Part shown: positions 1 to 7,777 of the stretch, piece by piece | Numbering within the stretch: position 1 is the stretch's first letter | Layout of the letters: each line of letters begins with the position of its first letter | Assembly (NCBI GenBank): GCA_030431755.1 | Contig: JAUIIK010000025.1 | Coordinates: 1 to 47,953, forward strand | DNA: 47,953 nt | DNA from: Chloroflexia bacterium | GTDB taxonomy: Bacteria > Chloroflexota > Chloroflexia > Thermomicrobiales > CFX8 | Reading direction: 5' to 3' | The notes under the pieces: model-generated | Told to the model about the DNA's origin: nothing | The model's input: the letters and a program-made list of their open reading frames with translations, nothing else | The model's database searches: none | Program-made: the position numbers and the translations under genes

Positions 1-244
1 GCTCGGCATCGGGGAACTCGAAGAAGGCAAAGACGGTGTTCGGCGCAACGGTGATGAAGTAGTGCCGCACATTGTGCTCGCCCTGCCGGTGGGCCATCGC
101 GATCTCGCTGCCCAGGATGTCGCGGTAGAACGTGACCGTCGCCTGCATATCGTTCGTCACCAACGCGACATGATGCAGCGCGGCAAAGGGCGCTTTCAAG
201 GCGTTGCGGTCGGGCAGCGACAGCCGGTTCGCGGTCGAGGTCAT
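1..244 (-). CDS. VOC-family (glyoxalase/dioxygenase-like) protein, 3' end missing
   Basis: The minus-strand reading frame starts at ATG 242-244 and runs off the left edge, giving about 81 residues. A GGAAGAA ribosome-binding site precedes the start. After a short N-terminal tail the protein reads LHHVALVTNDMQATVTFYRD, the first beta strand and helix of a vicinal-oxygen-chelate module in which the His is the usual first metal ligand. The segment HYFITVAPNTVFAFFEF fits the following strands. VOC proteins include glyoxalase I, extradiol dioxygenases and resistance proteins, and the visible half does not discriminate between them. It is divergent from the sulfatase at 626. Family assignment is solid; substrate is unknown. 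Confidence 0.8.
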   Translation of the reverse strand, partial: MTSTANRLSLPDRNALKAPFAALHHVALVTNDMQATVTFYRDILGSEIAMAHRQGEHNVRHYFITVAPNTVFAFFEFPDAE

Positions 245-625
245 CGATTCTTCCTTTCGTTCCTCTGATGCCATGATGCACAGATGCAGAAGCGCCTCAC
301 TGTAACACCGGCTCCAATGTACGCGTGATCGTGGGCCCGGCGTGACCTGCGAGCGCTTTTTCAGAGACGCTTGAGCATAGCGCGAACAGCGATGGCTCTC
401 ACGGCAGCCGCCGCGCGGATGGATCGGGTCGATCACGGGACGCTCAGGCAAATGCGCAACGCACGTTCAGTCAGGCACTGTGGCCGAGAATTTAACTGCC
501 GGGTAGACTAATGCGATGAGTGACCATTTTAATATTCGATCATCGTCAGCGTTGGGAAAGCCCGGGACGAGCGAGGAGGAACGCAGATCGGGAATTTTCG
601 GCGGCGATAGAAAGGCGTTGTAACG
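245..625. other. Intergenic region, no gene seen
   Basis: This 381-base spacer separates the divergent VOC and sulfatase genes. No convincing coding frame, RNA gene or strong repeat is seen. It should hold both promoters; a short AT-rich patch near 525-540 is the only compositional break. The purine stretch GAAAGG (610-615) serves as the sulfatase ribosome-binding site. Confidence 0.5.
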
Positions 626-3004
626 TTGGACACCCGGATTTCTCGACGAGACCTGCTGAAGACGGCTGCGGTGACGGTCCCAGCTCTTGCGCTAACCCCG
701 CGCGAAGCGTTGGCGTCGGTCCTGGCGGGCGAAGAAGCGCAGCCGGGGATGAACATCCTCATCTTCATGACCGATCAGGAACGGTACATCCAGCACTTCC
801 CCGACGGCTGGGAGGAAGAGAACATGCCGGGCATGAACCGGCTGAAGGCCAACGGGGTGAGCTTTGACAACGCCTGTGTTTCCGCTTGTATGTGTAGCCC
901 CTCCCGCGCCTCCTTCTTTACCGGCAACTTCCCGGCCCAACATGGCGTCAAGTACACGCTTGAAGATGCTCCGCCTAGTGATGATTTCCCACAGGTTGAA
1001 CTGCCTCTTGATCTGCCGAACATGGCGACGGTCATGTCTGCGGCGGGCTACAACGTCATCTATAAGGGGAAGTGGCACCTCAGCCGACCAGAGGATGGCG
1101 GCGAGTTCGCCCCGGATGATGTCGACAAGTACGGTTTCATGCGCTGGAATCCCCCGGATGCCGGCGCGAACCAGGATGCCGACCAGGCAGGCGGCGGCGA
1201 AGCGGACAACGACGGCCGCTTCATAGACTCGGAGGGCACGGCGGAGTCAGGCAATGAGGGGGTCATCGACTACCTGAATAGCGAAGCGGCTCAGCAACAG
1301 CCGTTCTGCCTGATCGTCTCACTCGTGAATCCACACGACGTGCTGTTTTATCCGAGAGTTCTTGAGGACAACGGTTACGACGATAGCTGGCTTGTCGGTA
1401 GCATCGAAGCGCCGTCGACAGCCGAAGAGGATCTGCTGACGAAGCCCTTCGCGCAACAGCAGTTCCGGATAATCGCCAACACCGGCCTTGGGCCGCTGCC
1501 CACACCGGAGCAGCGCAACAACTATATGAACTTCTACGGCAACCTGATGAAGGCGTCGGACAACTATCTGGTTGAGATTCTCGATACGCTTCAGAGTCAG
1601 AACCTGCTCGACAACACCCTCGTCATCAAGACCTCTGACCACGGCGAGATGGGTCTCTCCCATAATATGCGGCAGAAGAACTTCAACATGTACGAGGAGA
1701 CGCTGCGCGTCCCGCTCATCTTCTCCAACCCACAGATGTACGACGGGCCATACCGATCATCGACGATGGTCTCGCACGTAGATTTCCTGCCGACGCTCGC
1801 CAGTATGTTCAACGTTCCGGATGACGCGAAGGGCGCTTGGCAGGGCATCGACTACTCGGCTCGCGTCCTGGAGCCGTCGGACGAGCCGGTACAGGACTAC
1901 GTGCTCTTCACCTATGACGACTACCAGTCAGGCCAGCCGACCCCTCCGTACCCTGGCCCGCGCAACCGCATCGTCGCGCTCCGCGAAGAGCGCTATAAGA
2001 TTGCCGAATACCACGATGAAGCCAGGCTCTTGCCGAGCCAGTACGAGATGTACGATCGCCAGGACGATCCCCTTGAACTGAACAACCTGGCCTTCGACAT
2101 ATCGGCGCAGTCGAGCGAGGTGCAGCAGGAGTTCGAGCGGCTCAAGGCAAAGCTGGAGATGGCCATCGCGACCCGGCTCCAGCCGTTTGATGACCCAGGC
2201 GGCGCTTTCAATGGGGTCTGGGAACGGACCGACAAGCCGGTGCTGGACGGGGACGTCAGCCGAACCTGGATGTGGGGCCCCGAGCCGCTGACACCGCCTA
2301 TCACGGAACCATATGACGAGGCTCCGAGCGGCCAACGGTTCGTCCAGTACTTCGACAAAGCGCGTATGGAAATCACAAACCCTGATCAAGATCCCAATTC
2401 GATCTGGTACGTGACGAATGGTCTGCTCGTGGCCGAAATGGTCACCGGCCAGATGCAGGTTGGAGACGCCCGGTTCGTGGATAAAGATCCCGCCGAGATA
2501 CCGGTCGCAGGCGACCCGGTTGATCCTGCGGCTCCGTCGTACGCTACATTCGGGACGCTCCTCGATGAGCCGCCGTTGGAGCTTGGATCTGTCATCACCC
2601 AGCGGACAGCTCGTGGCGGCACGGTTCTGAATGATCCCGTTCTCGCGCTGTGGGAGGTGACGGTCGGATACATCGACGAGGTAACCAACCACTCGATCGC
2701 CACGCCATTCTGGGAGTTCATGAACTCATCGGGGTTGATCTGGGACGGCGAGGAAAACGTCGATGCGCCGCTCTTCGAGAATCCGTTCTACGCGACCGGC
2801 CGTCCGATCACCGAGCCATACTGGGCGACCGTGTTGCTCGACGGGAATCCCAGAGACATCCTCATGCAGTGCTTCGAACGTCGTGTGATGACGTTCGCCC
2901 CGCGCAACGATCCTGCGTGGCAGGTCGAAGCGGGTAACGTCGGACTACACTATCGCCGGTGGCGCTATGGACCGGGAGATTTCCTGGATCTGGGCGACGA
3001 ATAA
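626..3004 (+). CDS. Tat-exported sulfatase with an additional C-terminal domain
   Basis: A 792-residue secreted arylsulfatase-type enzyme that would hydrolyse sulfate esters outside the membrane. It starts at TTG 626, about 10 bases after GAAAGG. Residues 5-12 (ISRRDLLK) and the following hydrophobic stretch are a twin-arginine signal peptide. TDQE (49-52) supplies metal ligands. Cys90 in CSPSR lies in the C-x-P-x-R motif that is oxidised to formylglycine. KGKWH (147-151) and SDHGE (from 337) are further active-site motifs. The sulfatase fold ends near residue 520. Residues ~532-781 form a second domain (WERTD, VQYFDKARMEI, DPNSIWYVTNGLLV, PFWEFMNSSG, VEAGNVGLHY) that recurs in the propeller protein at 26208-29129 and that I cannot assign to a named family. 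Substrate is unknown. Confidence 0.9.
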   Translation: MDTRISRRDLLKTAAVTVPALALTPREALASVLAGEEAQPGMNILIFMTDQERYIQHFPDGWEEENMPGMNRLKANGVSFDNACVSACMCSPSRASFFTGNFPAQHGVKYTLEDAPPSDDFPQVELPLDLPNMATVMSAAGYNVIYKGKWHLSRPEDGGEFAPDDVDKYGFMRWNPPDAGANQDADQAGGGEADNDGRFIDSEGTAESGNEGVIDYLNSEAAQQQPFCLIVSLVNPHDVLFYPRVLEDNGYDDSWLVGSIEAPSTAEEDLLTKPFAQQQFRIIANTGLGPLPTPEQRNNYMNFYGNLMKASDNYLVEILDTLQSQNLLDNTLVIKTSDHGEMGLSHNMRQKNFNMYEETLRVPLIFSNPQMYDGPYRSSTMVSHVDFLPTLASMFNVPDDAKGAWQGIDYSARVLEPSDEPVQDYVLFTYDDYQSGQPTPPYPGPRNRIVALREERYKIAEYHDEARLLPSQYEMYDRQDDPLELNNLAFDISAQSSEVQQEFERLKAKLEMAIATRLQPFDDPGGAFNGVWERTDKPVLDGDVSRTWMWGPEPLTPPITEPYDEAPSGQRFVQYFDKARMEITNPDQDPNSIWYVTNGLLVAEMVTGQMQVGDARFVDKDPAEIPVAGDPVDPAAPSYATFGTLLDEPPLELGSVITQRTARGGTVLNDPVLALWEVTVGYIDEVTNHSIATPFWEFMNSSGLIWDGEENVDAPLFENPFYATGRPITEPYWATVLLDGNPRDILMQCFERRVMTFAPRNDPAWQVEAGNVGLHYRRWRYGPGDFLDLGDE

Positions 3005-3059
3005 GAGCGAGCGGCAATAGGCGCCCTGGCAGCCGTCGTCTAATTGGCTGGCCGGGCTA

Positions 3060-3480
3060 GCGGTGACGCGCACACCGGTCACGCTGCTGTCGTAGCCATA
3101 ATCCGGGTACACGCTGGAGCGCTGGGGCTTGCATCCCAGCGCTCCAGTTCGCTCAACATCGGAGCGAGTAGCCGGCCACTATGACGGTTGGCCCCGCTGG
3201 CGGCGCGATGCAACGGTATCCCGATGGCGTCAGCGAAGGTCGAGCGTCTCAATATTTGTATGCCCTGATCTAACAGGCTGCGACCTGCAGCTTCGCCTCA
3301 GCGTGGCGCGTTCGTGATGCAGCCGTCGACAGCCACATCGTTCAACTCCAATTCGATCATGTGGTCATACTGTGCGAGCATCGTGGCCTGGAGTTGCTGG
3401 CTCAACCTAGGCCGTGATGCGGCGTCGAATCGTCTGATCCGAACAATCCGGCAAGGTAATGTGCTCGAAGCGCGAGTCAT
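3060..3480 (-). pseudogene. Degenerate IS5-type transposase remnant
   Basis: Read on the minus strand, the segment gives DHMIELELNDVAVDGCITNAP, a stop (TGA at 3298-3300), then in the same frame GEAAGRSLLDQG, RSTFADAIGIPLHR and SGANRHDSGLLAPMLSELER. A frame change follows, then VYPDYGYDSSVT. This matches the catalytic core of IS5/IS4-group DDE transposases of high-GC bacteria: the first Asp in xDGCxxKAPCGGE, then GxxGIPLxxxxxGANRxDS, then HLDRGYDS. At least one stop and one frameshift make it non-functional. The intact-looking 60-codon frame at 3298-3480 is only a piece of it. No clear terminal inverted repeats were found. Confidence 0.65.
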
Positions 3481-3591
3481 ACACTAGCGCCGCCACCCGG
3501 TCACGCACCGGGATCCGGTGGTAACCAAACGGATGGGTCGGGGCGATCTCGGGGCGCTCAGGCACGCACATCACGAACTGGTCTCAGATAG

Positions 3592-3903
3592 ACTCGATCA
3601 GCGATACAGGCACACCTGCTGGCCGAGGTTCCGCCCGAATTCGAGCTGCTGGTCGAGCCAACGCTCTCCATCGTCTGCTTCCGCTACCGGCTGGCCGGGA
3701 TGGAGCCGGACGACGGCATGTTGAACAGGCTCAACCGGCGGATCATGTACGCGCTCCAGGAGAGCGGCGAGCTCTTCCTGACCCAGGCCGACCTTGGCGA
3801 CCGCTTCGCCCTGCGTGCCTGCTTCATCAACTACCTGACCACCGCCGACGATGTCCGCGCCATCCTCCCCATCGTCCGCCGGATCGCGGTCGGCCAGCTC
3901 TAG
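3592..3903 (+). pseudogene. C-terminal fragment of a PLP-dependent group II decarboxylase
   Basis: After an in-frame TAG at 3589-3591 the frame reads AIQAHLLAEVPPEFELLVEP, IVCFRYRL, LNRRIMYALQESGELFLTQA and FALRACFINYLTTADDVRAI, ending at TAG 3901-3903. This is the conserved C-terminal end of aromatic-L-amino-acid/glutamate-type decarboxylases (pyridoxal-phosphate group II). The catalytic Lys domain is absent, so the fragment cannot be an enzyme. It abuts the transposase remnant at 3060-3480, suggesting that insertion and deletion destroyed the parent gene. An ATG at 3700 could in theory express 67 residues, but no ribosome-binding site supports that. Confidence 0.7.
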
Positions 3904-4016
3904 GCGGGCGTTGGTGGGGCCTCCTCCTCACAAACAATCAGGATTGGCGGGATTCGCTGTATGGGTTAAAAGTGTGCGATGATGCCCCTCACGCCAGGGA
4001 TGAAGGGGAGAGCGCC

Positions 4017-6929
4017 GTGAGTGCCACGATACCTGTCGAAATCGTTCATCGTCAGCTGCAGGGCCTTGATTCGCTCCGAAGTGCGCGTGAGATGTTTGCC
4101 GAGTTGAACTATGAGCCGGCGCTTCGGCCAATCGTCATCCCGGCAACCGCGCCGTTTGAGGACCTGCCTGAGCCGCCTCAAGTGATCGCCGAACGTGGCG
4201 ATTTCCGGGTCATCTACACCAGGCTGGCGAGCGATGACCGCCTGCCGCGCGGCGCTGAACGTCCGATCGTCGAGCAGCTGCTACACGACCACGAGTACTC
4301 GTTGTTTCTCTTTTCCGACGAAGACGAATCCCACTGGGATCTGGTTAATGTGAAACTCGATCTGGAAAAGAACAACCGGCGGGTACATCGACGCATCTCG
4401 ATTAGGCCCGACGATCGCCGGACTGGACTACTCCGGACAGCGACGGAGCGCCTGGCTCGGATCGCCCTTCCCGACGATGATCTTGACAGATTCGAGCGAT
4501 TTCCTCTAGCGATCCAAGAACTTCATGATGAAGCATTCGACGTCGAACACGTTACCCGCAAATTCTATACGACCTACCGTGAGGTCTTCGAGTTAGTTGA
4601 GCAACAAGTCCAAGGTATCAACGACGAAGGGCAACTCCGATACTTCACTCAGCGACTCTTCAACCGCCTGATGTTTCTGGCCTTTGTTCAGAAGAAGGGT
4701 TGGCTGAAGCTCGATGGTGATACCGACTACTTGAACATGCTTTGGAACCGTTGGAAGAAGAGCGATGAGTCCGGAACATTCTACAATCGACGTCTCAAAC
4801 TCTTGTTCTTTACCGCTCTTGACAATCCCGCCGGTCATGATTACATGGACGATCATTCGGCAGGGAGCGTGCTTCGCTCGATTCTAGGTGAGGTTCGCTA
4901 CCTCAATGGTGGCCTTTTCGAGAAGCATCAGGATGACAAGTCCGACGATATCATTGTGCCCGACCCGGCGATTAAAATCATTCTGGAAAGGCTCTTTAAC
5001 AGCTTCAATTTCACGGTTGAAGAATCGACGACGCTTGATGTCGAGGTGGCAGTCGATCCAGAGATGCTCGGGAAAGTCTTCGAGGAACTCGTTACCGGCC
5101 GCCACGACACGGGCAGCTACTACACGCCAAAACCAATTGTCTCCTTCATGTGCCGCGAGGCGCTCAAGACCCACCTGACGACGAAGCTGCCCGGCGAGTC
5201 CTCCGACGCCATCGAGAGCCTAGTCGACGACGACTATAACGCCGAAATGCTGAGAGATCCAGAAGGAGTGTTGGCAGCATTGAGAGCAGTCACCGTTTGC
5301 GACCCGGCCTGCGGTAGCGGAGCATACCTCCTTGGGATGCTCCACGAGTTGCTAGACGTTCGACGTGCGCTCTTCGTCAGCCGCAACATCGACCCACAGA
5401 GCGAATACGATCGTAAGTTGGAGATCATCCAGAGCAACATCTACGGTGTCGACATTGACCCCTTCGCGGCGAACATCGCTCGGCTCCGACTCTGGCTCTC
5501 GCTTGCAGTGGATTACGAGGGTGAAACTCCAAGGCCGCTGCCGAACCTAGACTTGAAAATTGAAATTGGAGACAGTGTTGCGGACGCACAGCCGCGGGAC
5601 GCTGGCCAGCTCGGACTCCGGGACACGCTGATCGAAGAACTTGCACACTGGAAGTCTCAATATCTGGACGAGCATGGCTCTCAGAAGGAGGAAATGCGAA
5701 GAACGATAGAAGCTATGAAGCAGGAACTCAGTGATTTCCTAGGGAGGCCGAGATACAAAGAATGGCTTGACTGGTCGATCGAGTACCCCGAGGTCTTCGC
5801 AAACAACGGTGGCTTTGACATTGTGATTACCAATCCACCTTATGGTGCAAGAATTGAGAAGAGCACATGGGATCGAATTTGCCGGTGGTTCCCCAACGCT
5901 CGATCAGCGCGAAATTCTGCCGCTGCGTTCCTAGCACTGCCCAAGTCGATCGGCTCTGCCAACGTCATCGTGGCCCAGATAGTTCCCAAATCGATAGCGT
6001 ATTCGGCAGGATGGTCAGCAACCCGCTCGATAATCTGGGAAGAATTCGACATGCAGTTGTCTGCTGATGTAAGCGAAGCCTTTGAACGGGTACTGCTGGA
6101 GCAAGAAATCGTAATCTATGGTCACCCAAGATTGAAAACCGGCACACCATCAAGCTTCGCGATGATAGAAGATAAGATCGTCAAAACTGAATCAACTCCG
6201 CTTGAGCTTATGAAAAGCATGGACGTCATCGCCAATCACCTAACCCCTTCGGCTAGGCAGATAGTAGTACGCATAGGGGCGAACTACAGACGATTGAGTG
6301 AATTTGTAACTACACCAAGAGGGAAAGGATGGCAACAACACCTCTCGGACAATGATGGTCATAACCCCATTCATGCGATTCAGGGAGTACATGTGCGACA
6401 GTTCGCGGTATCGACCGAGTTGCCAACTATCACCCTAGATAGGAGGCGACGTGAGCAATTCAGGACAATGGATCAACCCAAGCTCGTATGCCAGAACATC
6501 ATTGCTCATGTTCGCAATCCTTACGACACTCTAGTTGCGATGTGTGCGATCGACCGTAAAGGGCACGCGGTCATAGACACTGTCAATATGGTCATACCAC
6601 GTGAAGGTTCTCCCTATTCATTAGAGTTCCTTTGTGCATTGATCAACAGCAGCTTCGTGCGATGGTACCTGTACTTTGTCGTATTCAATCGAGCTGTTAG
6701 AACTATGCATTTCGACGCCCCGTACATGGGCAACATCCCTATACCAAAGGCAGAGTCTCCGCTTATCTCGCAAGTTGAACGTCTGGCATTGGAAATGGAG
6801 CACAAGGCTGCACAGGGGGACAAGTATTATCTACATGGTCAAGAGTCCGTCTATGATCGGATCGATGAACTTGTCTTTCAGATGTTCGAACTCTCGCCAG
6901 CCGAGCGTCGAGAAGTGCTCAGAGATTAG
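4017..6929 (+). CDS. Eco57I/PglX-like adenine-specific DNA methyltransferase of a putative defence locus
   Basis: A 970-residue gamma-class N6-adenine methylase. GTG 4017 is preferred over GTG 3972 because AAGGGGAG (4003-4010) sits 6 bases before it. The N-terminal ~220 residues have no assigned function. HDTGSYYTPKPIVSFM (from ~363) is the entry to the methylase fold in type IIG, PglX and DISARM methylases. Motif I is DPACGSGAYLLGM (from 429); the catalytic motif is NPPYG (606-610). The region after ~620 should include target recognition and is visibly poorer in GC than the first half, a common sign of recombined specificity modules. No PD-(D/E)xK nuclease motif is obvious. It lies upstream of the winged-helix and PLD-SNF2 genes on the same strand, and together they look like one system. 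Methylase assignment is firm; the recognition site is unknown. Confidence 0.9.
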   Translation: MSATIPVEIVHRQLQGLDSLRSAREMFAELNYEPALRPIVIPATAPFEDLPEPPQVIAERGDFRVIYTRLASDDRLPRGAERPIVEQLLHDHEYSLFLFSDEDESHWDLVNVKLDLEKNNRRVHRRISIRPDDRRTGLLRTATERLARIALPDDDLDRFERFPLAIQELHDEAFDVEHVTRKFYTTYREVFELVEQQVQGINDEGQLRYFTQRLFNRLMFLAFVQKKGWLKLDGDTDYLNMLWNRWKKSDESGTFYNRRLKLLFFTALDNPAGHDYMDDHSAGSVLRSILGEVRYLNGGLFEKHQDDKSDDIIVPDPAIKIILERLFNSFNFTVEESTTLDVEVAVDPEMLGKVFEELVTGRHDTGSYYTPKPIVSFMCREALKTHLTTKLPGESSDAIESLVDDDYNAEMLRDPEGVLAALRAVTVCDPACGSGAYLLGMLHELLDVRRALFVSRNIDPQSEYDRKLEIIQSNIYGVDIDPFAANIARLRLWLSLAVDYEGETPRPLPNLDLKIEIGDSVADAQPRDAGQLGLRDTLIEELAHWKSQYLDEHGSQKEEMRRTIEAMKQELSDFLGRPRYKEWLDWSIEYPEVFANNGGFDIVITNPPYGARIEKSTWDRICRWFPNARSARNSAAAFLALPKSIGSANVIVAQIVPKSIAYSAGWSATRSIIWEEFDMQLSADVSEAFERVLLEQEIVIYGHPRLKTGTPSSFAMIEDKIVKTESTPLELMKSMDVIANHLTPSARQIVVRIGANYRRLSEFVTTPRGKGWQQHLSDNDGHNPIHAIQGVHVRQFAVSTELPTITLDRRRREQFRTMDQPKLVCQNIIAHVRNPYDTLVAMCAIDRKGHAVIDTVNMVIPREGSPYSLEFLCALINSSFVRWYLYFVVFNRAVRTMHFDAPYMGNIPIPKAESPLISQVERLALEMEHKAAQGDKYYLHGQESVYDRIDELVFQMFELSPAERREVLRD

Positions 6930-6950
6930 CAAGCGCGGATCCACGTCTAT

Positions 6951-7130
6951 ATGCACCCATTGAAACGGAGCGTATCAGTAAATTTGATGTCAAGTGTTGG
7001 AGAGCGAAAAGCATACTCTCTAAGATTTGAGGATAGTGCAACCACAGACGGCTATTTGCCGGACCTGAGCACAGTTTACGTTGCGCTCTGCTGGAAATCT
7101 GATCTCACAGTTTACGGAGAAATTCGCTAG
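6951..7130 (+). CDS. Possible 59-residue ORF between defence genes
   Basis: An ATG at 6951 opens a 59-codon frame ending at TAG 7128-7130, inside the 255-base gap between the methylase and the winged-helix gene. The peptide starts MHPLKRSVSVNLMSS and ends SDLTVYGEIR. It contains the near-repeats STVY and LTVY, encoded by an 11-bp direct repeat. There is no good ribosome-binding site and no recognised family. It may be a short connector, a decayed gene or chance. Confidence 0.2.
   Translation: MHPLKRSVSVNLMSSVGERKAYSLRFEDSATTDGYLPDLSTVYVALCWKSDLTVYGEIR
7070..7116. repeat. 11-bp direct repeat upstream of the winged-helix gene
   Basis: CACAGTTTACG occurs at 7070-7080 and again at 7106-7116, a centre spacing of 36 bp. 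The pair lies 69-115 bases upstream of the winged-helix gene start. Spaced repeats ahead of restriction-modification genes can bind controller proteins. That role is inference only, and the repeat may be coincidental or part of the small ORF. Confidence 0.35.
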
Positions 7131-7184
7131 ATGATGGCATTAGGCACGGGGTGGTAGCAAGAATCGCAATCTGAGGAGATCCAC

Positions 7185-7772
7185 ATGACAGAAGAGAGCG
7201 CCACAAGTGTATCGGCGGCGTTCGAGATTCTCTTAGAGGAGATTGAGGAAGAGGTAGACCTTACCCATCGCCATGCCACCGAGTTCATTCAAGCATCGGA
7301 GTACCAGAAGGCGACAGAGGCCATAGAGCGAGCCAAACAGATTACTGACTTCCGCGACCGGCTTGCAAGGCTTCAGGGTGAGTGGGAAGAGCAAGAAGCA
7401 GCATTGGTAGCAGAGGCCGAAGACGAAATCGAATCAGAAACGCGGCGTCATCTGGGACGCCTGCCAAAAGGTTCGCGCACCCCGCATCGCGCATTCTATC
7501 GCCCGATCTTAACCGTACTCGTAGAGATGGATGGGGCGGGTCAAGCTGGTGATGTAATCAACGCAATCGAACCGCTAATGAAACCAATTCTGAAGGAGGT
7601 TGAATTCACGCCATTGCCGTCGCAGCCCGAGCAAGAGCGCTGGCGCAATCCTGCTCATTGGTCACGTCATCGGCTGGTCCGAGAAGGCCTCTTGAAAGAC
7701 GATTCACCGAGAGGCCTGTGGGAAGTCTCAGACCAAGGCCGAGAGTGGCTCAACGACAAGAGCAATCGCTAA
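7185..7772 (+). CDS. Winged-helix (Mrr_N-type) protein with N-terminal coiled coil
   Basis: A 195-residue protein starting at ATG 7185 after a GAGGAG ribosome-binding site (7171-7176). The first ~90 residues are highly charged and helical (LLEEIEEEVDL, EWEEQEAALVAEAEDEIES), likely a coiled coil. From ~100 onward, AFYRPILTVLVEMDGAGQA, WRNPAHWSRHRLVREGLL and GLWEVSDQGREWL match the Mrr N-terminal winged helix found in type IV and related restriction proteins, where it binds DNA or mediates contacts. The Mrr catalytic domain is absent, so it is probably a DNA-binding or assembly subunit. The downstream PLD-SNF2 gene starts 5 bases after its stop, implying one operon. Composition is visibly poorer in GC than the flanks. 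Confidence 0.75.
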   Translation: MTEESATSVSAAFEILLEEIEEEVDLTHRHATEFIQASEYQKATEAIERAKQITDFRDRLARLQGEWEEQEAALVAEAEDEIESETRRHLGRLPKGSRTPHRAFYRPILTVLVEMDGAGQAGDVINAIEPLMKPILKEVEFTPLPSQPEQERWRNPAHWSRHRLVREGLLKDDSPRGLWEVSDQGREWLNDKSNR

Positions 7773-7777
7773 TTCCA

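Noticed and set aside
3298-3480. Independent 60-residue gene
   Set aside because: Its sequence is the middle of a decayed transposase, with homologous residues continuing past its stop.
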